Assembly (NCBI GenBank): GCA_963827905.1
Contig: CAWHCB010000010.1
Location: 133,968 to 197,967, forward strand
Source: JACXTP01 sp963827905
GTDB taxonomy: Archaea; Thermoplasmatota; Thermoplasmata; Methanomassiliicoccales; UBA472
DNA: 64,000 nt
Reading direction: 5' to 3'
Both the position numbers and the translations under genes were made by a program. The notes beneath the pieces were generated by a model. The model was not told the DNA's origin. It made no database searches and saw only the letters and a list, made by a program, of their open reading frames with translations. Below, piece after piece: positions 37,902 to 47,618 of this stretch. The stretch's first letter is position 1; every line of letters starts with the position of its first letter.

Positions 37902-38678
37902 ATGTTGGTCATCAGCGAGCGGGTGAACGGGCTCTTCGGCGCGGTCGGCAAGGCGATAGACAAGCGCGACGGCAAGTGGATACAGGAGCACGCCCTGCAC
38001 CAGCTGGAATGCGGGGCGACCGTCCTGGACGTCAACACCGGTCCGGGACGGGAGGACGGCCCGGCGGCGATGGACTGGTTGGTGCGCACCATCCAGGACG
38101 TCACCGAGGCCACGCTGTGCATCGACACCCCCGGCCTGAAGACCATGACCGCTGGCCTGAGGGCGGCCAAGAACCCGGTCATCATGAACTCCACCACCGC
38201 GGAGCGGAAACGCATGGAAGCGCTGTTCCCGCTCTGTCGCGAGCATGGTGCGGAGATCATCTGCCTCACCATGGACGAGAAGGGCATACCGAACGACGCC
38301 GAGACGCGGACAGAGCTGGCCATGACCATGGTCACCGTGGCCATGGAGCACGAGATCATGCCCGACCGGTTGCTCCTGGACCCGCTCGTCCTTCCGATCA
38401 AGGCCGCCCAGGACCAAGGCATGAAGGTCGTGAAGGCCATCGGGATGTTCCAGGCGTTGAACGAACCGCCCATCCGCACCGTGGTCGGACTTAGCAATGT
38501 ATCCAACGGCTGCAAGGACCGGCCGTTGGTGAACCGCACCTACCTGGCCATGTTGTTGGGGGCGGGTCTGAGCGCTGCCATCCTCGACCCGGAGGACCGA
38601 TCGCTCATGGAGACGGTGAAGACCGGCCAAGTGCTTCGCAACGAGAAGTTGTACTGTGATGATTTCCTTCGGGCCTAG
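37902..38678 (+). CDS. acsE: Methyltetrahydrofolate:corrinoid iron-sulfur protein methyltransferase
   Basis: An intact 258-residue pterin-binding TIM barrel. LVISERVNGLFGAVGKAI and GATVLDVNTGPGREDGPAAM are AcsE-like pterin-binding motifs; NPVIMNSTTAERKRMEALFP and VVGLSNVSNGCKDRPLVNRT are also typical. It passes the methyl group of methyl-H4F to the cobalt of AcsC/AcsD. The length is that of bacterial MeTr, not of archaeal MtrH (about 310). It is set apart from acsBDC. A TATA-like CCTTTTAAC lies about 30 bases upstream. Confidence 0.9.
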   Translation: MLVISERVNGLFGAVGKAIDKRDGKWIQEHALHQLECGATVLDVNTGPGREDGPAAMDWLVRTIQDVTEATLCIDTPGLKTMTAGLRAAKNPVIMNSTTAERKRMEALFPLCREHGAEIICLTMDEKGIPNDAETRTELAMTMVTVAMEHEIMPDRLLLDPLVLPIKAAQDQGMKVVKAIGMFQALNEPPIRTVVGLSNVSNGCKDRPLVNRTYLAMLLGAGLSAAILDPEDRSLMETVKTGQVLRNEKLYCDDFLRA

Positions 38679-39079
38679 TCCTTGATGGGCTCGATCGCCT
38701 TCAGACGAAGCGCGGACCATACCTCGTCGACCGATATGTTGGATACCGCATCGAACCCTATCGTACGGACATAGGCCCAGATGATGTCCCGATTCAGGTC
38801 GGTCCTGATCCCGGAACCCCCCTTTGGATATGTGACCCAAAGGACGGCGGTCCCGAGCTCCGACCTGATCCCGTCCAACCTTGACCTTAGCATGGCCATG
38901 TCAGTCACGAATATCTGCACGACCGAGGCGTCGGATCGCATCACGGACTCCAGTCGGCAACCGTGCGGCAGCACCCCCAGGAGGGAGACGTAACCATCCG
39001 GCGCGTCGATCACGACGATGAGCTGTCCGGGCTTGAGGTGGAATTTCTCCGCTATGCTCTTCGTGGACACCGGACCCAT
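38675..39079 (-). CDS. DUF3052-type protein
   Basis: An intact 134-residue protein: KFHLKPGQLIVVIDAPDGYV, ASVVQIFVTDMAMLRSRL, AVLWVTYPKGGSGIRTDLNR and the end ISVDEVWSALRLKA. The pattern matches the DUF3052 family, cytoplasmic proteins of unknown role. Overlaps the acsE stop by four bases on the opposite strand. Confidence 0.7.
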   Translation of the reverse strand: MGPVSTKSIAEKFHLKPGQLIVVIDAPDGYVSLLGVLPHGCRLESVMRSDASVVQIFVTDMAMLRSRLDGIRSELGTAVLWVTYPKGGSGIRTDLNRDIIWAYVRTIGFDAVSNISVDEVWSALRLKAIEPIKD

Positions 39080-39162
39080 GTCCCATATCTAGAGCGGGCG
39101 AGGATTTCAGCTTTTCGCGGCATGAAAGCGATAAATCCCCCACAAGGGAATGGAGCATTAGG

Positions 39163-40063
39163 ATGGAACTGGCGGTCGGAACGATGGAATATGCTCGGGG
39201 CGCGGTGCGCATGGCCCGTCCCTTCGTGCTCCTGGCCGGCGTGCTGGCCTACCTGGTCGGCCTGGCCTATGCCTGGTTCCGCGTCGGCTCCATCGACACC
39301 ATGGCCGCCGTCTACGGTCTGCTGGTCCTCATGACCGCCACCATGATGGGGCATTACGCCGACGAGTACGCGGACCTGGATACCGATTCCATAACCCGAC
39401 GCACCCGGTTCTCCGGAGGGTCGGGGGTGCTGCCCGAAGGGCGCCTGCCCCCCAGGTTCGCGCTTCACATGGCGTTGGCCATGCTGATGATCAGCCTTTT
39501 GCTGGCCAGTGCGGGTTGGCTATGGGGCATGTTCACCTTGGATTACCTGGCGTTGCTCGCGGTTGTCGTTGTTCCTCGGCTGGTCCTATTCCATGCCACC
39601 TTTGCGCCTGGAGCGAAGGGGATGGGGCGAACTGGACAATGCTTTCCTGGGGGGATTCTCGATGGTCCTGGCCGGATACCTGCCCCAGGCGGGAAACGTC
39701 GACCTTGACTCCCTGTTGTTCTGTTCGCCCATGTTCCTGGTGGTCCTGATCAACCTCATCCCGGTGCATTGGTCCGACCGGGAGGCGGACCGAACGGTGG
39801 GCAAGATCACCCTGGTGGTTAGGCTGGGCGAGAGGGCATCCGCATTGTACCTGTTGCTCATCGGATCGCTATATCTGGCAACGCTTTTGCTTTGGCCGAA
39901 CGTCATACCGACCGAGGCCTTGGTGATGATGATGCTGACCCTCCCCTTTGCCCTCTGGTCCTATCTCAGGTTCAAAAGGAGGGGCGATGAGTGGACCGGG
40001 TCGTTGTTGATGGGGGCGTTCTTCCTGGCCTCCATCGCCGGGCTGTCGCTCGCCAGTTTTTAG
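39163..40063 (+). CDS. UbiA-family prenyltransferase, one frameshift
   Basis: The first aspartate-rich motif is in MMGHYADEYADLDTDSITRR and the second in NLIPVHWSDREADRTVGKIT. About eight hydrophobic segments give the UbiA fold. One extra base near 39571 joins LDYLALLAVVV with FLGWSYSMPPLRLERRGWGE. About 299 residues. Members transfer prenyl chains to glycerol phosphates, quinones or other acceptors; in an archaeon a lipid or menaquinone-like role is possible. The acceptor cannot be told from sequence. Confidence 0.8.
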
Positions 40064-40127
40064 CTAAGAAGTGTGTAAAAAATTAAAACGGGCCGTTGGG
40101 CCCGATGCGTTGCGCGTCCTTGTAGGT

Positions 40128-40313
40128 TCAGTATCTGTCGCGCTTCGGCTTGTGCTTCGCGTAGCAATCCCTGCAGTAGACCGGCCTTCCCTCAGTCGGT
40201 TTGAAGGGAACCTGGGTCTGACATCCGCAGTCAGAACAGGTGGTGTCATGCATCTCTTTTGGCCCGTCGTTCCTGGGGCGCCCGTAGCTGCCCCCTCTGT
40301 TGTTTCCGTACAT
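40128..40313 (-). CDS. Small zinc-ribbon protein (CxxC-x-CxxC type)
   Basis: 61 residues with a Gly/Arg/Asn-rich start (MYGNNRGGSYGRPRNDG) and a ribbon CSDCGCQTQVPFKPTEGRP then VYCRDCYAKHKP. The pattern matches the CxxCxxCC-type small zinc ribbons common in methanogens and related archaea. Probably nucleic-acid or protein binding. Intact and well framed. Confidence 0.8.
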   Translation of the reverse strand: MYGNNRGGSYGRPRNDGPKEMHDTTCSDCGCQTQVPFKPTEGRPVYCRDCYAKHKPKRDRY

Positions 40314-40460
40314 TACTAAACTACCTACGTTTGCTTATTTCCCTGGCCCTTTCGAAGCCGTGGGATGTGGTTTCAATGATATTTCCAATATTTAATTCAA
40401 TCTGGAAGATAGACCGCGGTCAATATCAATCGGATATCGGTACAGGAACGCTTGGGACCC

Positions 40461-40960
40461 TCATTTCATTTTAACAAGTTCTATCGCTTCCTTCCCCGAC
40501 ATATTTTCGATGGTAATTTCCACAACACAAACTGTGTTGATGTCTTTATCAATCTCATCTTCCCCTTCCTTCTCAAAGCCCGAAGAATACTTCCGCACCA
40601 AAAGTCCCAATGCATGACGTTTGAGCGTTTCTTCTGAGACGATTCTAGCTTTTCCAAATATTATTACACTTCTAAAATAGGTCGTGAACTTCTCTGGCAC
40701 GATCTGGTCTTCATCAACAATAACGAAGGACACCTTGTCGTTCCTAGTGAGTCCATCAATCTTATGTCCATCTTTGGCACAGTGGAAAAATAACTTTCCG
40801 TTTTCGTAGACGTAACTTAACGGAACTGCATAGGGATAGTCCATCATCCCCACTTGACTGCTAGGACTCCGAGCGTTTCGCCCTCTACTGGATCATCTGC
40901 CTCCAGTTCGAGACCTCCTGTGGACAGGAGCTGTTTTCTCCTTCTCATCGGTCTGAACAT
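40461..40960 (-). CDS. Pyridoxamine-phosphate-oxidase-like (NimA type) flavoprotein, frameshifted
   Basis: From ATG 40960 (MFRPMRRRKQLLSTGG), the frame reaches LGVLAV and then breaks at about 40860. Removing two bases gives LGVLAVSGMMDYPYAVPLSY, followed by YVYENGKLFFHCAKDGHKID and FRSVIIFGKARIV. This is the split-barrel flavin/heme-binding fold of NimA and related proteins. About 165 residues. Codon use is AT-richer than in the neighbours, suggesting transfer. Likely an FMN-dependent reductase or sensor of unknown substrate. Confidence 0.7.
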
Positions 40961-41089
40961 TTGACGCCTCCATTCGTTACAGATTGAAGACTATGATGTA
41001 AGAAAAAACACCTCATGACGCCGCAGAAAGAGGTCGTGACAATAAAGACAACAACATGATGATGGCCATGCCGACCAGCCCCGTCCTTC

Positions 41090-42015
41090 TCACCGGTCCG
41101 CTCCTGGTCGGGGCAGGAGCCCGGCATCCCGCACGATCTGCGGCACCGCCTCCTCCCAGGCCACGGCCATGATGTGCACGCCATGGACGCCTTCTATGCC
41201 CTTAAGGTGCTCGATCTGCTCGTGACATAGGCGGAGGCCTTCCGCCTTGGGGTCGCTGGCGGAGCGCATGCGGTCCACCACCTCGTCCGGGACGATCATC
41301 CCGGACACCTTGTTCTTCATGTACAGGGCGACCTTGTGGGACTTTAACGGCATCACTCCGGCCAATATGTGCGTCCGTTCGTGCAGTCCACGCTGGCGCA
41401 CCTGTTCCATCCAACGCTCGAAGCGGCCCATGTCATAGATGGACTGGGTCTGGATGAAGTCCGCCCCGGCGTTGACCTTCTTGGCCAGGCGGTGCACGCG
41501 GAACTCGAACGGGTCCGCGAACGGGTTCGCCGCCGCCCCGAGGAACAGCTTCGGGGGGACCTCCAGCTTGTCCCCGCCCCACACCGTGCCCTCGTCGCGC
41601 ATCTTCTTGAACACCATCAACTGCTGTATCGAGTCCAGGTCGTAGACGTTCTTGGCCTCGCGCTGGTTGCCGAAGCATTGGTGGTCGCCGCTGATGCAGA
41701 GCACGTTGCGGATGCCCAGAGCGGAGGCCCCCAGGATGTCCGACTGCATGGCCAGGCGGTTCCGGTCCCGACAGGTCATCTGGATGACCGGCTCCAGCGC
41801 CCTCTTGCAGGCATATCACTCCCGACGCTATGCTGGAGAGCCTTACCATGGCCGTCTGGTTGTCGGTCAGGTTGAAGGCGTCGGCGTGGCCGCGCATGTT
41901 CCGGGCGTGCTTGATGATGGTCTCCGGGCTGGACGACTTGGGGGGTCCGATCTCCGCCGTGACGGCGAAGCGTCCGGCGCTGAGCGTCCGTCTCCAGCTC
42001 GCTGCCCGACTTCAT
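41090..42015 (-). CDS. metF: Methylenetetrahydrofolate reductase, catalytic subunit, two frameshifts
   Basis: Reduces methylene-H4F to methyl-H4F. FAVTAEIGPPKSS and VIQMTCRDRNRLAMQSDILG are MetF core motifs; GIRNVLCISGDHQ and AGADFIQTQSIYD follow. Extra bases near 41990 (between SGSEL and SAGRF) and near 41808 (GVIC to KRALEPVIQ) interrupt the frame. About 307 residues, the short form that needs a partner subunit. Its start overlaps metV (ATGA). Belongs to the metV-mvhD-hdrA operon, so it probably draws electrons from that module. Confidence 0.9.
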
Positions 42016-42716
42016 CTGGTCCCCTCCAGCTGCCTGCGCTCCTCAGCGTCCAGGACGTATTCTTTTCGAACGATCTTGCGAGGCCCGCCGCTGCGGCTCG
42101 GTCTCCAGTCCTTGGGCGGCAACGGCGTCTCCATCAGGTCCAATCGGCCCAGGCGCTCCAGGCTGTGGTAGATCTGGTCCCAGGCGCATGGCGTCTCGGC
42201 GGATATCTCGCACTTGCCGTTCTGCGAGCCTCCGCAGGGCCCGTTCATCAGCGATTTGGCGCACCGGGCCACCGGGCATATCCCCCCGGTGAGGTGCAGC
42301 ACGCAGTCGCCACATCCGCCGCACTTCTCGATGAAGACCCCCATCTCCTCCGGGGCGCCCATGTTGGACGTGTCCAATCCGGGTATGACCCTGACATCGG
42401 GGTACATGGCCTGGATGACCTGGGCCCCCACGCCGCAGGCCAACGATACGATGCAATCGCGGTCCTGGACCGAATGGGCGAGCTGTTCCGCCCATTCCCT
42501 TTCGCAGGCCCTCTCCAGCGTGACCTCGGCTATGTCCCAGCCCATCCCCTTCAGGTCTGAGTGTATCCTCAGGGCCTCGGCCAGGACGCCGACCTCCTTC
42601 TCTCCGCCGGCCAGGCAGATGGCGACGCAGGAACGGCAGCCCACGAGCAGTATGTCCTTGTGCGTGTCCAGCGCGTTGACCACCAGGGGCAACGGCTTCT
42701 GCTGTGCGATGATCAT
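42012..42716 (-). CDS. metV: Methylenetetrahydrofolate reductase C-terminal-domain protein
   Basis: An intact 234-residue Fe-S/zinc protein that pairs with MetF in acetogens. Conserved cysteines are in CRSCVAICLAGGEKEV, CIVSLACGVGAQV, EKCGGCGDCVLHLTGGICPV and ARCAKSLMNGPCGGSQNGKC. It likely relays electrons from the HdrA/MvhD proteins to MetF. Overlaps metF downstream and mvhD upstream by four bases each. Confidence 0.9.
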   Translation of the reverse strand: MIIAQQKPLPLVVNALDTHKDILLVGCRSCVAICLAGGEKEVGVLAEALRIHSDLKGMGWDIAEVTLERACEREWAEQLAHSVQDRDCIVSLACGVGAQVIQAMYPDVRVIPGLDTSNMGAPEEMGVFIEKCGGCGDCVLHLTGGICPVARCAKSLMNGPCGGSQNGKCEISAETPCAWDQIYHSLERLGRLDLMETPLPPKDWRPSRSGGPRKIVRKEYVLDAEERRQLEGTR

Positions 42717-43117
42717 TTCCTCACCTTGTTGATGGGGCTCTCCCCGATGACCTCAAGACGCTTCATCATCCCTTCCACCGCCTCGACGAAACGCCAGGCC
42801 TGGTTGGACGAGAGGTTTACCATTTCCAGGCGCTCCGGTTCGATGCCCAACTGGCCGAGCAGCTCTCTGGCCTGTAGCACCCGCTTCCTCGCCTCCATGT
42901 TGCCATACTGGAAGTTGCAGTTGCCCTCCAGGCAGCCGACCACCAGCACGGCGTCCGCCCCTTCCCGGAACGCCCTCAGGACGTGCTTTGTGTCCAGCCT
43001 TCCCGTGCAGGGCAGGCGGATGATGGTGACATTGGGATCGTATCGCTTGCCCTGGACCCCGGCCAGGTCCGCGGCCGAGTACCCGCAGTAGGAGCAGGTC
43101 ATGGCGATCACCTTCAT
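42713..43117 (-). CDS. mvhD: Methyl-viologen-reducing hydrogenase delta-type protein
   Basis: An intact 134-residue [2Fe-2S] protein: CSYCGYSAADLAGVQGKRYD, IIRLPCTGRLDTKHVLRAFR, VLVVGCLEGNCNFQYGNMEA. MvhD links HdrA to an electron donor or acceptor. Here no hydrogenase is encoded nearby; the context is metFV and HdrA proteins, as in the acetogen MetFV-HdrA-MvhD arrangement. It overlaps both neighbours by four bases. Confidence 0.9.
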   Translation of the reverse strand: MKVIAMTCSYCGYSAADLAGVQGKRYDPNVTIIRLPCTGRLDTKHVLRAFREGADAVLVVGCLEGNCNFQYGNMEARKRVLQARELLGQLGIEPERLEMVNLSSNQAWRFVEAVEGMMKRLEVIGESPINKVRK

Positions 43118-44765
43118 CCCCTATCCCCCCTCAACGCCGCATGCAACGCGATCTCGATCTGGTCGTCCCGGAACGAGTATTGCTGGATGGCCTTGGATGG
43201 GCACATCCCGACACAGACGCCGCAACCCTGGCACGAAGAGATGTCGATGGTCGCCTTGCCCTCCCTGCCGATGCTCGGGGCCTGGTAGGGGCAGATGCGC
43301 ACGCAGGTGAGGCAGGCGGAACATTTGTCGGGCCACACCTCGGCGACCTCGCCACCGCTGCGCCGTTCCGTCCCGAGCAGATTAGAGGCCATCACCGTCG
43401 CCGACCTCGCCTCCAGGGACGGTCCGGTGCCGAGGCTGCGCTCCGCCGCGCCGCCGCACAGGAACACACCCTCCCGCAGGTGGAGCTCGGTTTGAGCTTG
43501 GCATTGGGACGGAGGAAACGGCCCTGGGCATCGATGGGGATGCCGATGGCCCGTGCCAAAGTGGAGGTATCTGGAATCGCGGTGGCGTTGTCGAGCACGA
43601 GCAGGTCGAAAGGTATGGTGACCTCGCCCCCCAGGTGGATGTCGTTTACGACCAGTTCATTCCCCTTTTGCTGGGGCAGCCTATCGCTGCGCAACACCCT
43701 GACCCCAGCCTCCATGGCCTTGCTGTAACCAGCCTCGCACTGGCCGAAGGCGAAGACCTCCCTGGTGATGATGGTCACCGAGCATCTGGGACGTGTCGAT
43801 CTCAGGAACAGGGCGTTGTGCACCGCCTCATGGGTGGAAAGGGGATCGAAGGCGCTCTCGCCCGCTTCGTCCATGGCCAGCATGACCACTTGCCGGGGGA
43901 TGGCCCTCCCCGCGCGCAACGCTTCCTCCAGATCGTGCTGGCTCATGGTCTCGCCCTGGTACCTTCCCGTTAACGGGTTGGGGGCGTCCTCCAGGTCCAA
44001 CGCCACCACCACCGCGCCGATCGACAGCTCCGTCTCCCCCAGAGGCGTGTCCAGGACCGCTTGGAATCGACCGGGATGTCCCTTCAGGTCGGTGAGGCGG
44101 GTGTCGTTGAGCACCGTCACCGCGTCCCCGGCCTGGCCGAGGAACTGCTCGAAGCTTCCCTCCTCCAGGCTGATCATCTCCTCGCCATGGGCCTCGTCCA
44201 CGATGTGGTCGGAGGCGTTCACCATGATTACCTCATGCCTGAGCAGGTAGGCCTCTTTCGCGGCGACGCAGGCGCTATGCCCTCCCCCCAGGACCATGAT
44301 CGCCCTGGAGACCGGACCGCCCTCATTGTGCGGCGGGACCTGCAGGGAGAGGCATCTCTGCATCGATAGGTCCAGCAATCGCTCCGCCTTGCCCTGCGTC
44401 GATCCCTCCCCGTGCACCAGGGCGCATTGCTCCTTGAGGTTGCAGATCTCCACCATATAGGGATCGATACCGCCCCCTCTGGCCACCTGGAACATCCTTT
44501 CGCTCAGCAGCTTGTAGGAGCAACCGGCGATCAGCACACGGTCGACCTCGCCCGAGCGCAATGCGAGCACCATCCGGTCCGTGTCCTCGTCGCGGCAGCA
44601 TCCGTCCATCACATCCACGCTGCGCACGCTGGGGTGCGAGAGGAGCCGTGCCATCAACGCGTCCAGGTCCACCTTCTCGGATACCGTTCCCTGGCAGCGG
44701 CACAGGAACACGGCCACCCCCTTCGGTCCGGGGATGGGCGCATGGGCCGGTGGCGGGTCGCTCAT
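43114..44765 (-). CDS. HdrA-like flavoprotein with N-terminal HdrA domain and 2x[4Fe-4S] tail, frameshifted
   Basis: Start MSDPPPAHAP overlaps the upstream hdrA stop (ATGA). The first 130 residues (GVAVFLCRCQGTVSEKVDLD, VLIAGCSYKLLSERMFQVAR, EICNLKEQCALVHGEG) are the domain that normally begins canonical HdrA. An FAD-like fold with a weak GGGHSACVAA motif follows, then two clusters CSACLTCVRICP and CQGCGVCVGMCP. The break near 43490 needs two extra bases or one missing base to connect NAKLKPSS with REGVFLCGGA. About 548 residues. It probably forms one functional HdrA with the upstream gene. Confidence 0.82.
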
Positions 44766-46010
44766 TCCGACCCCTCCAGGTAGCGAACGACCTTGGCGGC
44801 GGCCACCACGCCCTCCATGGCGCTCTCCTCGATGTCCTTGGGACCGGTGCATGCCCCAGCGAACACCAGGCCTTTCGCCTCGAGCGCCCTCGCCTGCTTG
44901 CCCTCGCTGAAGAAGTGGCCGTGCGGGTTGAGCTTGATGCCCATGGCCTCGGCCAAGAAATTGTTGGATGTGGAAGGTCCCATGCCCACCGACAGCACCA
45001 CCAGGTCGAACTCCTCCGTCATGACGTTGCCATCGTCAGGGGAGACGTAACGGACCTCGGGCTTGCCGCCAATGGAGACGCCGATCTCCGCCGGGCGGGA
45101 ACGGATCGCCCGTACCCTATGGTCCTGCGATGCCCAGGCCAATAGGTCGTCCTGCCGGTCGTAGGGCCGCCAGTCCATGAAGAGGAAGGCCAGCTCGACC
45201 TGGGGGTCTTGGGCCACCAGATAGCGCCCCAGTTTAAGGGCGTACTTGCAGCACACCTTGGAGCAGAGCGGCATGCCGCGATGCGGGTCGCGGGAGCCGA
45301 CGCATTGAATGAACGCCACCTTCCCTAGGGCCTTGACCCCGGGGACGTTGACCTTGCCCTCGGAATTGAGCATGCTCTCCAAGGAAGCCGATGTTATGAC
45401 CCCAGGGACCGTTCCCAATCCCAGACGGGCCTCTGGGGTCGGATCGTAGGTTCGGGCCCCCACCGCCACCACGATGGCGTCCGCCTCCACCGCCCATAGC
45501 TCCTCCTCGCGGTCCAGGTCGATGGCCCCCGAGGGACAGGCCGCCGAGCAGAGCGCACAACCCAGCTCTCGGTCGTGGCAGACATCCTGGTCGATGCGGT
45601 AGACGAAACCTTGTCCGGTGGCCTGACGTGAGACCGCTTTGGAAGGGCAGACCGCCGCGCATTTGCCACAGCGGTCGCATTTGGAGTCGTCGATGCTGCG
45701 GGGACCGATGGCGATGGTCGCCTTGTAGATGCCGTGGTCCCGCTCCAGCATGTCCAATCTGGCCTCGTTGACCACGGAGATCAGAGGGTCCTGCGACAAC
45801 GGAGCGACCTTGTCCATGGAAAGGCAGACGTCACATTTCACGCACTGGACCTTCCCTTTGCATGCGAGGTCGAGGGGCCTCCCCCCGACGCAGGGCCCCT
45901 TCTCGATCAATGTGCAATGCACACCGCGATGGGCCAGGGTCTGCGCTGCGCTCATCCCCGCCGGTCCGCCGCCAAGGACCAGGACGTTCCTCAGGATGGG
46001 CCCCCCGCAA
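44762..46010 (-). CDS. hdrA: HdrA-type iron-sulfur flavoprotein
   Basis: Rossmann motif NVLVLGGGPAGMSAAQTLAH opens the protein; clusters follow in CVKCDVCLSM, CDRCGKCAAVCP and CALCSAACP. The second nucleotide motif and the end GLVFAGACTGPKDIEESAME are typical of HdrA. There is no ATG near the first motif; a TTG at 46010 enters frame after removal of one C near 46000, so the start is tentative. About 415 residues, without the usual N-terminal domain, which sits on the next protein. In methanogens HdrA bifurcates electrons at its FAD; a similar role for MetFV is inferred. Confidence 0.82.
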
Positions 46011-46080
46011 GGCGCGCCAGCAACGGGCGGTCGATGTTATCGGTTGTGAATGGCACCGACCCTTCTGACCTGAGCGCGCG

Positions 46081-46090
46081 TATAAATAGG
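46081..46090 (+). promoter_or_regulatory. TATA box (TATAAATAGG)
   Basis: A textbook archaeal TATA element, TATAAATAGG, in the gap between divergent hdrA and deacetylase genes. It lies about 65 bases before the ATG at 46155 and would drive the deacetylase/DUF3786 pair. Confidence 0.6.
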
Positions 46091-46154
46091 TTGTGCGGAA
46101 GCCTTCAAAGGAGCTCCAGAACGATTATCTAGAACCGGCTGGATTTGCATCATC

Positions 46155-46994
46155 ATGCGACAATGCGCCTTCACCGTGGACGTGGACCGGGACGTGAACA
46201 AACCGTGCACCGGTCAGGCCTGCGCGGTGTCGAACGCCGTCGATGGCGACCAGGGGCCGCGCTTCCGCTCCTCGGCCAAAGGGTTGGAGCGCATGGTAGA
46301 CCTGCTCGACCATCTGGACATCCAGGGCACGTTCTTCTTCGAGGCGCGCACCGCCCTGGAGCTATCACGCGAGATCGACATCGTGGACCTAATGAAGGGG
46401 CACGAGGTCGCAAGCCATGCTTACGACCATGAGGACCTCACCGGCAAGGAGACCGGGGTGAAGCTGACCCGGTCGGACATGGACGACATCCTGGAGAGGA
46501 GCGTATCAGCGTTGCACGAGATCTTTGGCACGGGGAGGATGGGGTTCCGCGCCCCCTACCTTGGCGTCCGGGACGATCTGGCCGGTCTGTTGCAGGAAAA
46601 GGGCTTCAAGTACGATTCCTCGGTCATCCTGATGCTGAAGGATGGCGCCATCAGACCGTTCCAGCTCTCCAACGGGCTGTGGGAGGTGCCGGTGGCTTGC
46701 GCCAACGACGCCGAGGGCAAGAAGATCGTGGGCTACCTTTGGCCCATGCATGAGAACGCCCGACCGCCCGAGCACTACGTGGACATGTTCGAGCGGTTCC
46801 GAGAAGGTCTGTTCGTCCTGGCGGACCATTCCTGGCATGTGCAGGAGAGCTACTCCCGGGGCATGCTTTCCGGTCCCGACGCCGAGCGGGAGCTGACCAA
46901 GTTGAGGATGGTTTTGGAGGGCGCCTTGGACAGCGGGGTGGAGTTCACGCGCATAGACGACCATATCCTGGAGCATTTCGGCGAGGGGAGATGA
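46155..46994 (+). CDS. Polysaccharide deacetylase family protein
   Basis: An intact 279-residue NodB-homology protein: TVDVDRDVN (first metal aspartates), VASHAYDHEDLTG (His-x3-His-type site), GFRAPYLGVRDD and the late LFVLADHSWHVQESY. No signal peptide, so it acts in the cytoplasm. Deacetylates sugars or related compounds; the substrate is unclear. Overlaps the DUF3786 gene by three bases. Confidence 0.82.
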   Translation: MRQCAFTVDVDRDVNKPCTGQACAVSNAVDGDQGPRFRSSAKGLERMVDLLDHLDIQGTFFFEARTALELSREIDIVDLMKGHEVASHAYDHEDLTGKETGVKLTRSDMDDILERSVSALHEIFGTGRMGFRAPYLGVRDDLAGLLQEKGFKYDSSVILMLKDGAIRPFQLSNGLWEVPVACANDAEGKKIVGYLWPMHENARPPEHYVDMFERFREGLFVLADHSWHVQESYSRGMLSGPDAERELTKLRMVLEGALDSGVEFTRIDDHILEHFGEGR

Positions 46995-47618
46995 GCTCGG
47001 GGTACGAGGGGCGACGCAACGAATCCTACCGGGCCGCCTGGGAGCTGGCCTGGGAGAGGTTGCCGGTGAGCGCGCTTGCCTGAGGTGGCCAAGGCTACCG
47101 GGTCGGAGTTCGATGGTAGGACGTTCTGTGTCAGATTGCTCGACCGCTCCGCCTCGGTGGACATCGAGACGAGGGAGGTCCGCAGCGACCTGCCCGAACA
47201 TGACCGCTTCCTCAGCATCGTGATATTGCACTACCTGGCCGGAGATCACCGGGTCAGGCCCTCGGAGGAATGGGCCCTGTTCCGTCAGCTTCCCGGGGGG
47301 GAGAGCTTCCATGGCGCCTTCCAGAAACGAGTGGTGGACGAGCTGGCCCTTTCCTTCTCGGAGGACCCGGCGGCGCTGAGCCGGGCCGGTCGGAGATTAT
47401 GCGGGCGGGTCGAGGGATTTGGCAGCGCCACCGTGGTCTTGGGCTTCCTGCCCAACCTCCCGGTCCGGGTCACCGTCTGGCAGGGCGATGACGAGGTGCC
47501 AGGGAACGCCACCATGCTGTTCCCGACCTCCGCCTCCCGCCTGTTGCCGACCGAGGATTTCGCCGAGGTCGGGGCGGTCGCTTTGGCGGCGCTGAGAAGG
47601 GCGTCCGACCTCAGTTGA
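46992..47618 (+). CDS. DUF3786 protein, one frameshift
   Basis: Start ATG at 46992 overlaps the deacetylase stop. MSSGYEGRRNESYRAAWELA matches the DUF3786 opening. After LPVSAL an extra base near 47078 creates a stop; removing it joins PEVAKATGSEFDGRTFCVRL, VILHYLAGDHRVRPSEEWAL and SATVVLGFLPNLPVRVTVWQ. About 208 residues. DUF3786 genes are frequent beside CO dehydrogenase/acetyl-CoA synthase genes in anaerobes. Cytoplasmic, function unknown; converges on fhs with an eight-base overlap. Confidence 0.78.

Noticed and set aside
37902..38678. acsE as dihydropteroate synthase or MtrH
   Set aside because: It shares the fold, but its length, SERVNG start and SNVSNG motif, with corrinoid iron-sulfur protein genes in the same window, fit AcsE better.
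37164..38840. A 558-codon leftward open frame across the acsE region
   Set aside because: Only its last third is real (RNase III). The rest is the antisense of acsE with Arg/His/Gly-rich shadow composition, and the real start is near 37854.
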